Assembly: GCA_963703855.1 (NCBI GenBank)
Contig: CAVPFW010000018.1
Span: 1-64,000, forward strand
Length of the DNA stretch: 64,000 nucleotides
Origin: AP-15 sp963703855
GTDB lineage: Bacteria > Pseudomonadota > Alphaproteobacteria > ATCC43930 > CGMCC-115725
Direction of reading: 5' to 3'
Part shown: one piece after another, positions 9,962 through 18,624 of the stretch
How positions within the stretch are numbered: the stretch's first letter is position 1
Layout of the letters: each line of letters starts with the position of its first letter
Position numbers and translations under genes: made by a program
The notes under the pieces: model-generated
The model's input: the letters and a program-made list of their open reading frames with translations, nothing else
Told to the model about the DNA's origin: nothing
The model's database searches: none

Positions 9962-10789
9962 TCAGACGGGACGCTTCCAGCCGAGCCAGTCGCAGACCGC
10001 GTCGCCCATCACCAATTCCTTGTCTCGGCCCTGCAGCCACGGCAATTCCTCGGTGAACATCGTCACGCATTGCCGGTACGAGCACGGCATGCGGGTGATG
10101 TCGGTGCCCCAGAAGCAGCGCTGCGGGCCGAACGCGTCAAAGATCTGGCGGATGTACGGGTGAATGTTGCGGTAGGGGTAGGGCTGGCTCGAATAGCTCG
10201 GCGCGCCCGATAACTTGACCGCGACGTTGGGATATTTGGCCAGCGCCAGCATGTCGCCGAGATTGGCAAAGGCGGCGGCGTCGGTCCCCGACCCGCCGGC
10301 GCCGCCGCGGCCGTGATGGTCGATGTGCAGCTTGAGGCCGGGATGGTGCTCGGCGATCCTGCCGAGGTCGGCCATATGCCCGCCGGCCAGCAAACCGACC
10401 GCCAGCTTTTCCCGCTCGCAGGCCGCCCAGAACCAGTCGAGCGAGCCGTCGTTCCACCAGCTCTGCTGGTGCGGCTGGTTGAACGTGAAGCGAAAGCCGA
10501 GCATGCCCGGCCGCTGCCGCCAGTTCTTGACGATGTTCTCGCGATCCGGGTTCTGCAGGTCGAAATTCCCGAGGATGCAGAATTTGCCCGGGTGCGCTTT
10601 CACCGCTTCGACCGCCTGCACGTTCGGCGCCTCGCCGAGTGTGCTGGGCGGATGAATGACAGCCGCGTCGACCCCGGCCTCCGCCATCTCCTTCAGCGCA
10701 TCATCGACGTTGTAGGTCGGGATCTGCCGGTGTTGCGGCGACATCCGGGCGTTTTCCCAAAGATGGATCTGTGAATCGACGATCTGCAT
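9962..10789 (-). CDS. Amidohydrolase family 2 protein
   Basis: A 275-residue metal-dependent hydrolase (PF04909). The start ATG at 10789 follows an AAGGAG ribosome site. Visible motifs are the N-terminal DSQIHLWE strand, HPGLKLHIDHHGRGG in mid-protein and FWGTDITRMPCSYRQCV near the end, which fit the barrel strand ends that hold the metal. Relatives include 2-pyrone-4,6-dicarboxylate hydrolase and 4-sulfomuconolactone hydrolase, so ring-fission lactone hydrolysis is plausible but unproven. Being 16 nt from the LysR gene on the same strand, it is probably co-transcribed with it, and the LLM gene at 8678 may follow. Confidence 0.82.
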   Translation of the reverse strand: MQIVDSQIHLWENARMSPQHRQIPTYNVDDALKEMAEAGVDAAVIHPPSTLGEAPNVQAVEAVKAHPGKFCILGNFDLQNPDRENIVKNWRQRPGMLGFRFTFNQPHQQSWWNDGSLDWFWAACEREKLAVGLLAGGHMADLGRIAEHHPGLKLHIDHHGRGGAGGSGTDAAAFANLGDMLALAKYPNVAVKLSGAPSYSSQPYPYRNIHPYIRQIFDAFGPQRCFWGTDITRMPCSYRQCVTMFTEELPWLQGRDKELVMGDAVCDWLGWKRPV

Positions 10790-10805
10790 TGAAGTCTCCT
10801 TCGGG

Positions 10806-11774
10806 TTAAGCTCCGACTTTAGCGCGCTCGCGCAGGCGAGGACGAGATTCCGCGGCGGACACCGCATCTTTGACATCCGGCCGCAGCTTGCCGTCGGCCT
10901 CGATGTCGGCGAGCACCTCGGTGACGATCTCGGCCACGACTTGCCGCGCCGCCGACGGGCCGCGGCTCGCCGCCGTGCCCAGAGCCAATGTCCTAAAGAT
11001 CCCGCCGGCGGTGATGCGGTGCGCTTCTACCAGCCCGCGCGCGCATTCGCGATCGACCGAAGAGTGGGGCAGGATCGAGGCGCCGACCCCCTGCTGCACC
11101 ATCAGCCGGATCGTTTCGTGGTCGTTGAGCTCGGTGTCGACCTGGAGCGCGATGCCATGGCCGGCGAGCAGCACGTCGAGTGCGGCGCGCAACCCGTCGC
11201 CGAGGATCAGCGGCGTGCGGTTCAGCTCGTCGGTTGAAACGATGTCGCGCGGCCGCGCGCCCGGCGCGGTGATCAGCACCATCTCCTCCTCGGCCAGTCG
11301 CGTCGACACGATCAGGCGGCTCTTCGAGATCTCCGCCAGCAACGCCAGGTCGACGCGGCCGTCGATGACGAATTCCTCCAGCCGCACGGTGCCGGCATGA
11401 ACCACCTTCAGCTCGATCATCGGGTAGTGATGCCGCATCCGGGCGAACAGCTGCGGCACCACGACCGGGCACAAGGTCGGGGTCACTCCGAGGATGATCT
11501 TGCCGCTGGGATGCGCCTTGTGGGCGCGGATCTCGTCGCCGGCGCGCTCGACGTCGCGCAGGATGCGCTGCGCGCTTTCGAGCAGCTTGTGGCCGGCCTC
11601 GGTCAGCCGCACCCCGCGGTTGGCGCGCGTGAACAGCGCCGCGTCGAGCTCGTCTTCGAGCCGCTGCACATGTCGGGTCAGCGCCGGCTGCGCGATCTGC
11701 AGATGCGCCGAGGCGCGGGTGATGCTGCCGAGCTCGGCGATGCGGACGAAATAGTGCAGGCTACGCAATTCCAT
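10806..11774 (-). CDS. LysR-family transcriptional regulator
   Basis: A 322-residue LysR regulator. The N-terminal winged helix-turn-helix is clear (MELRSLHYFVRIAELGSIT, AQPALTRHVQRLEDEL, FTRANRGVRLTEAG), followed by the LysR substrate-binding domain (GVTPTLCPVVVPQLF). The ATG at 11774 is preferred because the family starts at this point; an upstream in-frame ATG at 11807 would add eleven atypical residues. It is divergent from the LLM gene at 11938, and the 163-nt gap holds a perfect palindrome (11836-11854) suited to LysR binding. It probably controls both the LLM genes and its own amidohydrolase neighbour. Confidence 0.88.
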   Translation of the reverse strand: MELRSLHYFVRIAELGSITRASAHLQIAQPALTRHVQRLEDELDAALFTRANRGVRLTEAGHKLLESAQRILRDVERAGDEIRAHKAHPSGKIILGVTPTLCPVVVPQLFARMRHHYPMIELKVVHAGTVRLEEFVIDGRVDLALLAEISKSRLIVSTRLAEEEMVLITAPGARPRDIVSTDELNRTPLILGDGLRAALDVLLAGHGIALQVDTELNDHETIRLMVQQGVGASILPHSSVDRECARGLVEAHRITAGGIFRTLALGTAASRGPSAARQVVAEIVTEVLADIEADGKLRPDVKDAVSAAESRPRLRERAKVGA

Positions 11775-11835
11775 GGCGACCGCGATTTCGCCCACCCGGT
11801 GGCGCAATGGTCAATCAGAATCCGCCAGAGCGATG

Positions 11836-11854
11836 TCATGCCGCTGCGGCATGA
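11836..11854. promoter_or_regulatory. Palindromic operator, likely LysR box
   Basis: The 19-bp sequence TCATGCCGCTGCGGCATGA is a perfect inverted repeat around one central base and contains the T-N11-A pattern of LysR operators. It lies about 62 nt upstream of the LysR start and 83 nt upstream of the divergent LLM start, which is the usual place for a shared LysR recognition site. Confidence 0.6.
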
Positions 11855-11937
11855 GCATGATCGGAAATCGGCATTTGCTTGATGAACGGATCGAAATTAG
11901 CGTTGCGCCAACGCGCTGCCAACAAGGAGAAGCCGCG

Positions 11938-12966
11938 ATGGAAGTCGGCGTCTACCATGAATTCCACTGCCGGCCGGACCAGACCCCGGCGGCGGCGTTC
12001 GCGGAGGCGCTCGATCAGATCGAGGCGGCCGACCGCTGGGGGCTCGACGCGATCTGGCTCGCCGAAATCCATCAGCAGGCGCGCCGCTCGGTGATGAGCG
12101 CGCCGATGACCGTCGCCAGCGCCATCGCCGCGCGCACCAAGCGCATCAAGATCGGCACCGGCGTCCAGGTGTTGCCGTTGTGCCATCCGCTGCGCCTCGC
12201 CGAAGAGACCGCCACCGTCGACCAGATCAGCAACGGCCGGCTGATCTTCGGGGTCGGCCGCAGCGGCAACCCGCGCAGCTATATGGCCTATGGCGTGCCC
12301 TATTCGGAAAGCCGCGAGCGCTTTCTCGAAACCCTCGAAATCGTCAAGCGGGCGTGGACGCAGGAGCGGTTCTCCTACGAAGGCAAATATTGGCGCTTCG
12401 ACAATGCCGCCGCCGTGCCCCACCCCTACCAGAAGCCATGCCCGCCGATCCGGGTGGCCGCCGCCAGCGAGGAGACTTTTCCATCGCTGGGCGAGGCCGG
12501 CTATCCGATCTTCGTCGCGGTGCGCAGCGGCTCCTTGTCGGGCTTGGCGCCGGACCTCGCCGCCTATCGCCAAGCCTACCGGGCCGCCGGCCACAAGGGC
12601 GAAGGCGAGGTCTACTTGCGGCTGACCCTGCACATCGCCGACACCGACCGCAAGGCGCTCGACGAAGCCGAGGAGAGCATCATGTCCGGCTATCGGACCT
12701 TGAGCACGCGGCTCGAAAACTCGCCGAACCGGCGCCGCGCGGCCGAGGCCGAAACGGTGCGCACCATCTCCTACGAGGAGGTGCAGCGCGATAAGGTGAT
12801 CATCGGCAGCCCGGAACGGGTCGCCGACCGCCTGCTGCAGTTGCACGAGGAATTGGGCTTGGACGGCATCCTCGCCGAGCTCAATTTCGGCGCGCTGATC
12901 CCGCCCGAGCCGATGACCCGCTCGTTGCAGCTGCTGTGCGAAAAGGTCCTGCCGCGGCTGCATTAG
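11938..12966 (+). CDS. LLM class flavin-dependent oxidoreductase
   Basis: A 342-residue luciferase-like protein starting at ATG 11938 after AAGGAGA. Motifs are MEVGVYHEFHCRPDQT, WGLDAIWLAEIHQQARRS, IKIGTGVQVLPLCHPLRLAE and GRLIFGVGRSGNPRSYMAYG. It is most similar within the window to the gene at 14356-15411 and belongs to a different subgroup from the 8678/13098 pair. It is the first gene transcribed away from the LysR regulator, and two further LLM genes and a molybdoenzyme follow on the same strand. Substrate is unknown. Confidence 0.85.
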   Translation: MEVGVYHEFHCRPDQTPAAAFAEALDQIEAADRWGLDAIWLAEIHQQARRSVMSAPMTVASAIAARTKRIKIGTGVQVLPLCHPLRLAEETATVDQISNGRLIFGVGRSGNPRSYMAYGVPYSESRERFLETLEIVKRAWTQERFSYEGKYWRFDNAAAVPHPYQKPCPPIRVAAASEETFPSLGEAGYPIFVAVRSGSLSGLAPDLAAYRQAYRAAGHKGEGEVYLRLTLHIADTDRKALDEAEESIMSGYRTLSTRLENSPNRRRAAEAETVRTISYEEVQRDKVIIGSPERVADRLLQLHEELGLDGILAELNFGALIPPEPMTRSLQLLCEKVLPRLH

Positions 12967-13097
12967 GCTGAGCTGGCGATGATGATCGTCGAGGGTCGAG
13001 GGTCGAGCCGATGCGGCTGGGAAAGCGCAAAGGCCCCTCTCCCCGCTGGCGGGTAGAGGGAGGGAACACGAATACGATGTTGGTGGGAGATTAACGA

Positions 13098-14129
13098 ATG
13101 AAATTCGGATTGTTCGGTAGCGCGCAGGCGAGACGCGCCGGCCCCGACACCGACAGCAGCCAGGGTTTTCGCGACTTCATCGACAACAATGTCGAGGCCG
13201 AGGCGCTGGGCTACTACAGCACGTTTCTGGTCGAGCATCATTTCACCGGGTTCGGCCAGGTCTCGGCGAGCCTCAATCTGCTGACCTGGCTCGGCGCCCG
13301 CACCCGGCATCTGCGGCTGGGGACGGCGGTGCTGGTATTGCCGTGGCACAATCCGGTGCTGCTGGCCGAGCAGGCGGCGACGCTCGATCTGTTGTCCGGC
13401 GGGCGGCTCGATTTCGGCGTTGGCAAGGGCTATCGCTGGAACGAGTTCGCCGGTTTCTGCATGCCGATGGAGGAAGCCGATCCGCGCTTCGAGGAAGCGC
13501 TCGACGTGATCACCAAGGCGTTTACCTGCGAGGAGCCGTTCACCCATCGCGGCAAGTATTGGCAATACGACAACATCGTCGTCGAGCCGCCGACCTCGCA
13601 AAAGCCGCACCCGCCGTTCTGGATGGGCGCGGGCAGCCCGAGCTCGGTCCGCCAGGTCGCCGAACGCGGCTACAACATGCTGCTGGGGCAGCATTCGCTC
13701 GCCGAGGAGATCCTCGATCAGGTCGCCCAATTCAAGGACGAGGTCGAGGCCCGCGGGCGCCGTTTCGACCCGATGCAGATCGGGGTCGCCCGCGCCGTCC
13801 ATATCGCCAAGAACGCCGCCGACAAGGAAGCAGCGCTCGAACGGCGATTTCAGGGTCATATGCGCGTCGACGCCCTGGCCCGGCGGCCGGACGGCGACCA
13901 GCGGGCGCGCTTCAAATCCCATGACCAGGCGCTGCACGAAAGCGCGGAGAGCGCCTTGTTCGGTTCGCCGGACGAGATCGTGCGCAAGCTCGAAAAGTTG
14001 CGCGCCGGCGGCGTCGAATACGTCATCATCAATTTCGGCGGCTCGCGCGAGAACATCCGCCGCTTTGCCCGCGAGGTCATGCCGGCCTTCGCCGACGCGC
14101 CGGCGGCGCTCGCCCTCGCGGGCAAGTGA
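13098..14129 (+). CDS. LLM class flavin-dependent oxidoreductase (paralogue of 8678-9724)
   Basis: A 343-residue luciferase-like monooxygenase. The sequence opens MKFGLFGSAQARRAGP and carries FLVEHHFTGFGQVSASLNLL, WHNPVLLAEQAATLDLLSGG and GMGAGSPSSVRQVAERGYN-type blocks nearly identical in position to the gene at 8678-9724. The two are clearly duplicates placed on opposite sides of the amidohydrolase/LysR pair. The gene lies 131 nt after the previous LLM gene, with a CCCTCTCCCC hairpin remnant (about 13034-13066) between them. Confidence 0.85.
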   Translation: MKFGLFGSAQARRAGPDTDSSQGFRDFIDNNVEAEALGYYSTFLVEHHFTGFGQVSASLNLLTWLGARTRHLRLGTAVLVLPWHNPVLLAEQAATLDLLSGGRLDFGVGKGYRWNEFAGFCMPMEEADPRFEEALDVITKAFTCEEPFTHRGKYWQYDNIVVEPPTSQKPHPPFWMGAGSPSSVRQVAERGYNMLLGQHSLAEEILDQVAQFKDEVEARGRRFDPMQIGVARAVHIAKNAADKEAALERRFQGHMRVDALARRPDGDQRARFKSHDQALHESAESALFGSPDEIVRKLEKLRAGGVEYVIINFGGSRENIRRFAREVMPAFADAPAALALAGK

Positions 14130-14172
14130 CGTTCCGGAGCCGAAGCGAAGCGGATTATCGCGGCACGCAACC

Positions 14173-14300
14173 GTCGCCCCCGCGAAAGCGGGGGTCCAGG
14201 GCCTGCCCCCCCTCTGTTCGGGCCAGGGGCAGGCTCTGGCTTGAACAGGGGGCCGCCGAAGAGCGCCGGGGCCCTGGGTTCCCGCTTTCGCGGGAAAGAC
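14173..14300. repeat. Long imperfect palindromic repeat (REP/BIME-like)
   Basis: The left arm at 14173-14203 contains CCCGCGAAAGCGGG, and the right arm at 14271-14300 contains CCCGCTTTCGCGGG in reverse order with flanking CCAGGGCC / GCCCTGGG. The two arms could fold back over about 70 nt. This type of CGCGAAAGCG element is a common dispersed repeat in alphaproteobacteria. It lies between two LLM genes on the + strand. Confidence 0.65.
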
Positions 14301-14355
14301 GAGTTGAGAGTATGTGCGAAACTTTGGGTCGGCTGGTCAAAAGGAGACAAATTCG

Positions 14356-15411
14356 ATGGCATTCGAATTCGGCGTGTTCCACGAGTTTCAGCGCCGCCCG
14401 GGTCAGAGCGAGGCCGAGGCGTTCACCACAGCTTTCGACCAGGTGGATGCCGCCGAGCGGTGGGGTCTCGACGCGATCTGGCTGGCGGAAATCCATATGG
14501 CGCCCGAGCGGTCGGTGTGCGCGGTGCCGCTTACCATCGCGAGTGCCATTGCCGCCCGCACCAGCAACATCAAGATCGGTCTCGGGGTCCAGGTCCTGCC
14601 CTTGTGCCAGCCGCTGCGCCTGGCGGAAGAGACCGCGACCGTCGACCACATCAGCCATGGCCGGCTGATCTTCGGCGTCGGCCGCAGCGGCTTTCCGCGC
14701 GCCTACGAGGCCTACGGCATCTCCTATGGCGAAAGCCCCGAACGCTTTGCCGAGGTCCTGGAAGTCGTCAAGCGCGCATGGACCGAGCAAACCTTTTCCT
14801 TCACCGGCAAGTACTACAATTACGAAAATGTCTGCATTGTGCCAAAGCCGTACCGCAAGCCGCATCCACCGGTCCGGATCGCGGCAAACCGCGAAGACAC
14901 TTTTATCTCCGCCGGCCGGCAGGGCTATGCGATCTTCGTCGGCGCACGGCGCGGCACCATCGAAGAGGTTCTGCCGAATTTGCGGATCTATCGCGATGCC
15001 TGGAAGGCGGCCGGTCATCCCGGCGACGGCGAGGTCTTTCTGCGCGCCCCGGTCTATGTCGGCGACACCGTCGAGCAGGCGCTCTCCGACCCCGAAGAAA
15101 GCCTGATGAATTTCTACCGCTATCTCGGGGCGCGGCTCGAAGAATCGGCCAATCGCGCCGGCATTTTCGACACCGCGCGGCGGATCGAGGGCGCCCACCG
15201 GTTGCAGACGATGACTTATGACGAGGCGCGGCGCGGCCGGGCGATTCTCGGCACGCCGGAGATGGTCGCCGATCGCCTTGCCGAGTTGCGCGAGCAGCTC
15301 GGCCTCAGCGGCATCCTCGCCGAATTGAACTGCGGTGGGCTCGTTCCCCACGAGCGGGTCATGCGCTCTTTGCAGCTGTTGTGCGAAAAGGTCCAGCCGC
15401 GGCTCCACTGA
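14356..15411 (+). CDS. LLM class flavin-dependent oxidoreductase (paralogue of 11938-12966)
   Basis: A 351-residue luciferase-like protein, start ATG 14356 after an AAGGAG site. It shares MxFExGVFHEF-type start, RWGLDAIWLAEIHMAPERS, IKIGLGVQVLPLCQPLRLAEE and the terminal RSLQLLCEKVQPRLH with the gene at 11938. Together with the 8678/13098 duplicates this gives two pairs of paralogous flavin monooxygenase-like genes in 7 kb. No reductase component is seen nearby, so reduced flavin must come from elsewhere. Confidence 0.85.
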   Translation: MAFEFGVFHEFQRRPGQSEAEAFTTAFDQVDAAERWGLDAIWLAEIHMAPERSVCAVPLTIASAIAARTSNIKIGLGVQVLPLCQPLRLAEETATVDHISHGRLIFGVGRSGFPRAYEAYGISYGESPERFAEVLEVVKRAWTEQTFSFTGKYYNYENVCIVPKPYRKPHPPVRIAANREDTFISAGRQGYAIFVGARRGTIEEVLPNLRIYRDAWKAAGHPGDGEVFLRAPVYVGDTVEQALSDPEESLMNFYRYLGARLEESANRAGIFDTARRIEGAHRLQTMTYDEARRGRAILGTPEMVADRLAELREQLGLSGILAELNCGGLVPHERVMRSLQLLCEKVQPRLH

Positions 15412-15591
15412 GGTCGCCCGCAGAGAATCCTGCCGGCCGCGGCCGGGTCGGGGGTCCGCGGCTGGAGGTGCCGAGAGTCGATGTCATCCCGCGATTGACC
15501 GACCGGCGCCCGGACTACCGCCGAGGCGCCCGGCTTGCGTCCGCGCCACGTCGTTGGCTAGGCTCGTTTCGGCGGCGGCGAGGAGGAAGGC

Positions 15592-17700
15592 GTGGAAACG
15601 GTGCGGGTGGTCTGCGCGCATGATTGTCCGGACATGTGCTCGTTGCTGGCGCGGGTCGAGAACGGCCGCATCGTGCGCATCGACGGCGATCCGGACCAGC
15701 CGTTCACCGCCGGTTTCGCCTGTGCCAAGGTCAATCGCGACGCCGAGCTGGTGCATTCGCCCGAGCGCCTGCCGACGCCGCTGCGGCGGATCGGCGCCAA
15801 GGGCAAAGGCGAGTTCGCCGCGATAAGCTGGGACGAGGCGCTCGACGAGATCGTCATGCGCTGGCAGGCGATCATCGCCGAAAGCGGCAAGCTCGCCCTG
15901 CTCGGATACGCCTACAGCGCGCATCAAGGCCAGATCAACCGCGGCCTCGTCAACGGCCTCTTTCATGCGCTGGGCACCAGCCGCCTGCGCGCCGGCACGG
16001 TGTGCGACACCTGCTGCGAGACGGCCTGGGACATGACCGTCGGGCCGGTCGGCGGGGCCGACCCCGAGATGGTCGGTCGCTCCGACCTCGTCGTCTCCTG
16101 GGGTGCCGATCTCGTCGCCACCAACGTGCATTTCTGGGCCAAGGTCGAAGCGGCGAGAAAACGCGGCGTCAAGCTCGTGGTCATCGATCCGCGCCGCAGC
16201 CGCACCGCGGCACGGGCCGATTGGCACCTGCCGATCCGCATCGGCGCCGACGCCGCACTGGCATTGGGCGTCATGCACATCCTGGCGCGCGACGGGCTGT
16301 GCGACCGCGCCTACATCGCGCAGCGCACCGTGGGCTTCGAGCGGCTCGAGCACGAGGTATTGCCGCGCTTCCCACCCGAGCGCGTCGCCGCGATCACCGG
16401 CCTTCCAGCCGAGGACATCGAGCGTTTCGCCGCCCTCTACGGACGGGCGGAGACGCCGTTCATCCGCCTCGGCGAGGGCATGACCCGGCTGGCGCAGGGC
16501 GGCCAGGCGTTGCGTGCGGTGGCCCTGCTGCCCGGCGTGACCGGCGCCTACGGCCGAAAGGGGGGTGGCGCCTTGCTGCTGACCGCCGCCTCGTGCGAGC
16601 TCGACTATGACGCCGTGCGCAAGCCTTCCGGCCCGGCGGAAACCCGCACCGTCAACCATCTGCGCCTCGGCGAGGCCCTGCTCGAGCTTCGCGACCCGCC
16701 GATCCGCGGGCTGTTGATCGCCGCCAACAATCCGGCGGTGACCTGCCCCGATGCCGGCAAGGTCCGCCGCGGCCTCGAACGCGAAGACCTTTTCACCGTG
16801 GTCCACGACCCGTTCCTGTCGCTGACCGGGCGCTATGCCGACATCGTGCTGCCGGCGGCGACCTACCTCGAAACCGAGGATCTCTACCGCGCCTACGGCA
16901 CCTATTACCTGCAATACGCGCCGGCTGCGGTCGCGCCGCAGGGCGAGGCGTGGTCGAACTTTCGCCTGGCGCAGACCTTGGCGCGGCGGATGGGGCTCGA
17001 CGACCCGGTGTTCCGCATGGCGCCCCACGAGATCGCGGCCGAGATGCTGCGCGGGGCGCGCGGACAGGCGGCGGCGCTCGATCCCGAGCGGGTTCGCGAG
17101 GCCGGGCCGGTGCGCCTGGCGCCGGAGGGTGGCCAAGAGTTCCGCACGCCCTCGGGAAAGCTCGAATTCTATTCCGAGCAGCTGGCGGCGCAGGGCTTGC
17201 CGGCGCTGCCCGACTGGCGCCCGGACCCCGAGGAGGAGCGCCAGGCGGCGCGCTGGCCGCTGCGCCTCCTAACCGCACCCGGCTATTTTCAGAGCCACAC
17301 GGCGTTCTCCGGCGTCGAATTTCTGCGCCGGCGCGAGGGGCCGCCGTGCTGCATCCTGCACCCGGAGGACGCACACGCCCGCGGGCTCGTCGATGGCCAA
17401 CGGGTGCGCCTGTTCAACGAGCGCGGCTCGGTCCGGCTCGTGCTGCATGTCGGCGACGAGGTTCGGCCGGGTGTCGTTCTCGTCCCCGGCCAGCGCCCCG
17501 ACGGCGAGACCGGATCGGGCACGATCAACCTCTTGTGCTCCGACCGCTATACGGATTTCGGCGAAGGCGCCACCTATCAGAGCACGTTTCTGGACGTCGA
17601 CGCCTGGCCTGCAGCCCGACCGGAGGCCACTGGCGCCGGCGGTCAGCAGCTCGGCTTGCCGAGCGCCTCGATGTCGTCGAGCTTGGCGCGGATCGAGTAG
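15592..17700 (+). CDS. Molybdopterin oxidoreductase with N-terminal [4Fe-4S] site
   Basis: A 702-residue protein of the DMSO-reductase/formate-dehydrogenase superfamily, starting at GTG 15592 after GAGGAGG. Cys8, Cys12, Cys16 and Cys44 form the expected N-terminal [4Fe-4S] site (CAHDCPDMC, GFACAK). The molybdopterin domain shows VSWGADLVATNVH and VIDPRRSRTAARADWHLPI, and the C-terminal dinucleotide-binding domain shows HTAFSGVEFLRRR and INLLCSDRYTDFG. No Tat signal is present, so it is probably cytoplasmic. Its place after the LLM genes suggests a catabolic oxidoreductase, substrate unknown. The 3' end overlaps the convergent eipB gene by 58 nt. Confidence 0.85.
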   Translation: METVRVVCAHDCPDMCSLLARVENGRIVRIDGDPDQPFTAGFACAKVNRDAELVHSPERLPTPLRRIGAKGKGEFAAISWDEALDEIVMRWQAIIAESGKLALLGYAYSAHQGQINRGLVNGLFHALGTSRLRAGTVCDTCCETAWDMTVGPVGGADPEMVGRSDLVVSWGADLVATNVHFWAKVEAARKRGVKLVVIDPRRSRTAARADWHLPIRIGADAALALGVMHILARDGLCDRAYIAQRTVGFERLEHEVLPRFPPERVAAITGLPAEDIERFAALYGRAETPFIRLGEGMTRLAQGGQALRAVALLPGVTGAYGRKGGGALLLTAASCELDYDAVRKPSGPAETRTVNHLRLGEALLELRDPPIRGLLIAANNPAVTCPDAGKVRRGLEREDLFTVVHDPFLSLTGRYADIVLPAATYLETEDLYRAYGTYYLQYAPAAVAPQGEAWSNFRLAQTLARRMGLDDPVFRMAPHEIAAEMLRGARGQAAALDPERVREAGPVRLAPEGGQEFRTPSGKLEFYSEQLAAQGLPALPDWRPDPEEERQAARWPLRLLTAPGYFQSHTAFSGVEFLRRREGPPCCILHPEDAHARGLVDGQRVRLFNERGSVRLVLHVGDEVRPGVVLVPGQRPDGETGSGTINLLCSDRYTDFGEGATYQSTFLDVDAWPAARPEATGAGGQQLGLPSASMSSSLARIE

Positions 17701-18455
17701 TCGCCGTAATCGATCACCATGTCGCGCGAAACCCCGTTGTCGAGAAGGCGCATTCCGAGCTCGTAATCCGGCTCCTCGGCATGCGCGTCGGCCGGAAAGA
17801 AGGCGAGCCGGACCTGCCACCCCGGCCGTTCCAACAGCGGGCTCGGCTTGGCCGAGGCGGGTTCGGGGACGACCTTGGTCCCGATCACCGCCGAGACCTG
17901 AACCGCGTTCTCGTCGGTCGCGCCGTCGAACACCTGGCGCGACACGAAGGTCTTTCCCTCGCGCGCCTTGTCGATCAGCAGGATCGTGTGCGCGCTGGGG
18001 AACAGCACGCCCGGCGAGAGCTTGAGGGTGTGCGGCTGCGGCTTGGTGAACTCGGCGACACCGCCCTTTCCGGGCCCGTCGAGCCGCGCCTCGCCGCGGA
18101 TCTCCTGGTCGACCTCGCCGTTTCGCGTCTGGCGCTGGTTAAAGCGGTAGCGCAGCCCGTCCTTTGCTTCCCAGGTAACAAAGCTCGAGGTGATGTCGAC
18201 GTCGCGGTTCTCGGCATAGCGCATTTTGAGCCGGTAGCGCTGCTCGATCGTCCAGCCGTCGCAGGTCTCGCCCCACTCGTAGTCCATCGTGCCGTTCGCC
18301 TCGACCACGCCCAAATCGCCGCGCGTCGATCCCAAAGTCATCGCGTAGAGAGCACGGTGCGGCGCAATCTCGGCGCCGCCCGCCGACGGCGCCGCCGCGG
18401 TCGGGGCGGCCAGACCTGCCGCAAGGAGGAATAGCTTCAGATACCGCGCCATCAT
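17643..18455 (-). CDS. eipB: EipB-like periplasmic envelope protein (DUF1849)
   Basis: A 270-residue protein with a signal peptide (MARYLKLFLLAAGLAAPTAAA) and the DUF1849/EipB fold: APHRALYAMTLGS, then VEANGTMDYEWGETCDGW and a terminal IRAKLDDIEALGKPSC. The two cysteines, near residue 64 and at the last residue, match the conserved disulfide described for Brucella EipB, a periplasmic beta-spiral protein needed for cell-envelope integrity. The family is essentially confined to Alphaproteobacteria, which is strong support for the host lineage. Its 3' end lies inside the end of the molybdoenzyme gene. Confidence 0.88.
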   Translation of the reverse strand: MMARYLKLFLLAAGLAAPTAAAPSAGGAEIAPHRALYAMTLGSTRGDLGVVEANGTMDYEWGETCDGWTIEQRYRLKMRYAENRDVDITSSFVTWEAKDGLRYRFNQRQTRNGEVDQEIRGEARLDGPGKGGVAEFTKPQPHTLKLSPGVLFPSAHTILLIDKAREGKTFVSRQVFDGATDENAVQVSAVIGTKVVPEPASAKPSPLLERPGWQVRLAFFPADAHAEEPDYELGMRLLDNGVSRDMVIDYGDYSIRAKLDDIEALGKPSC

Positions 18456-18624
18456 CGATGGAATGCTCCCCCCGCCGCTGCCGATGGCCGAAGCCGGCGA
18501 CCTCGATCGATCACTGGTTATTTTTGCTCCCAGTGGCGAGTCCGGGTCAATTCCAGCCCATGGCGGGCACGAATTCCGTGCCGAAGCGGCCCTGTGCAGG
18601 AGCGCGGATGCGGCTGCCGGCGGC

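Noticed and set aside
14173..14300. Rho-independent terminator between LLM genes
   Set aside because: Strong palindrome but no T tract on either strand; fits a REP/BIME-type repeat better.
15484..17136. 550-codon minus-strand frame across the molybdoenzyme
   Set aside because: Arg/Gly/His-rich antisense shadow of a gene with clear Fe-S and molybdopterin motifs.
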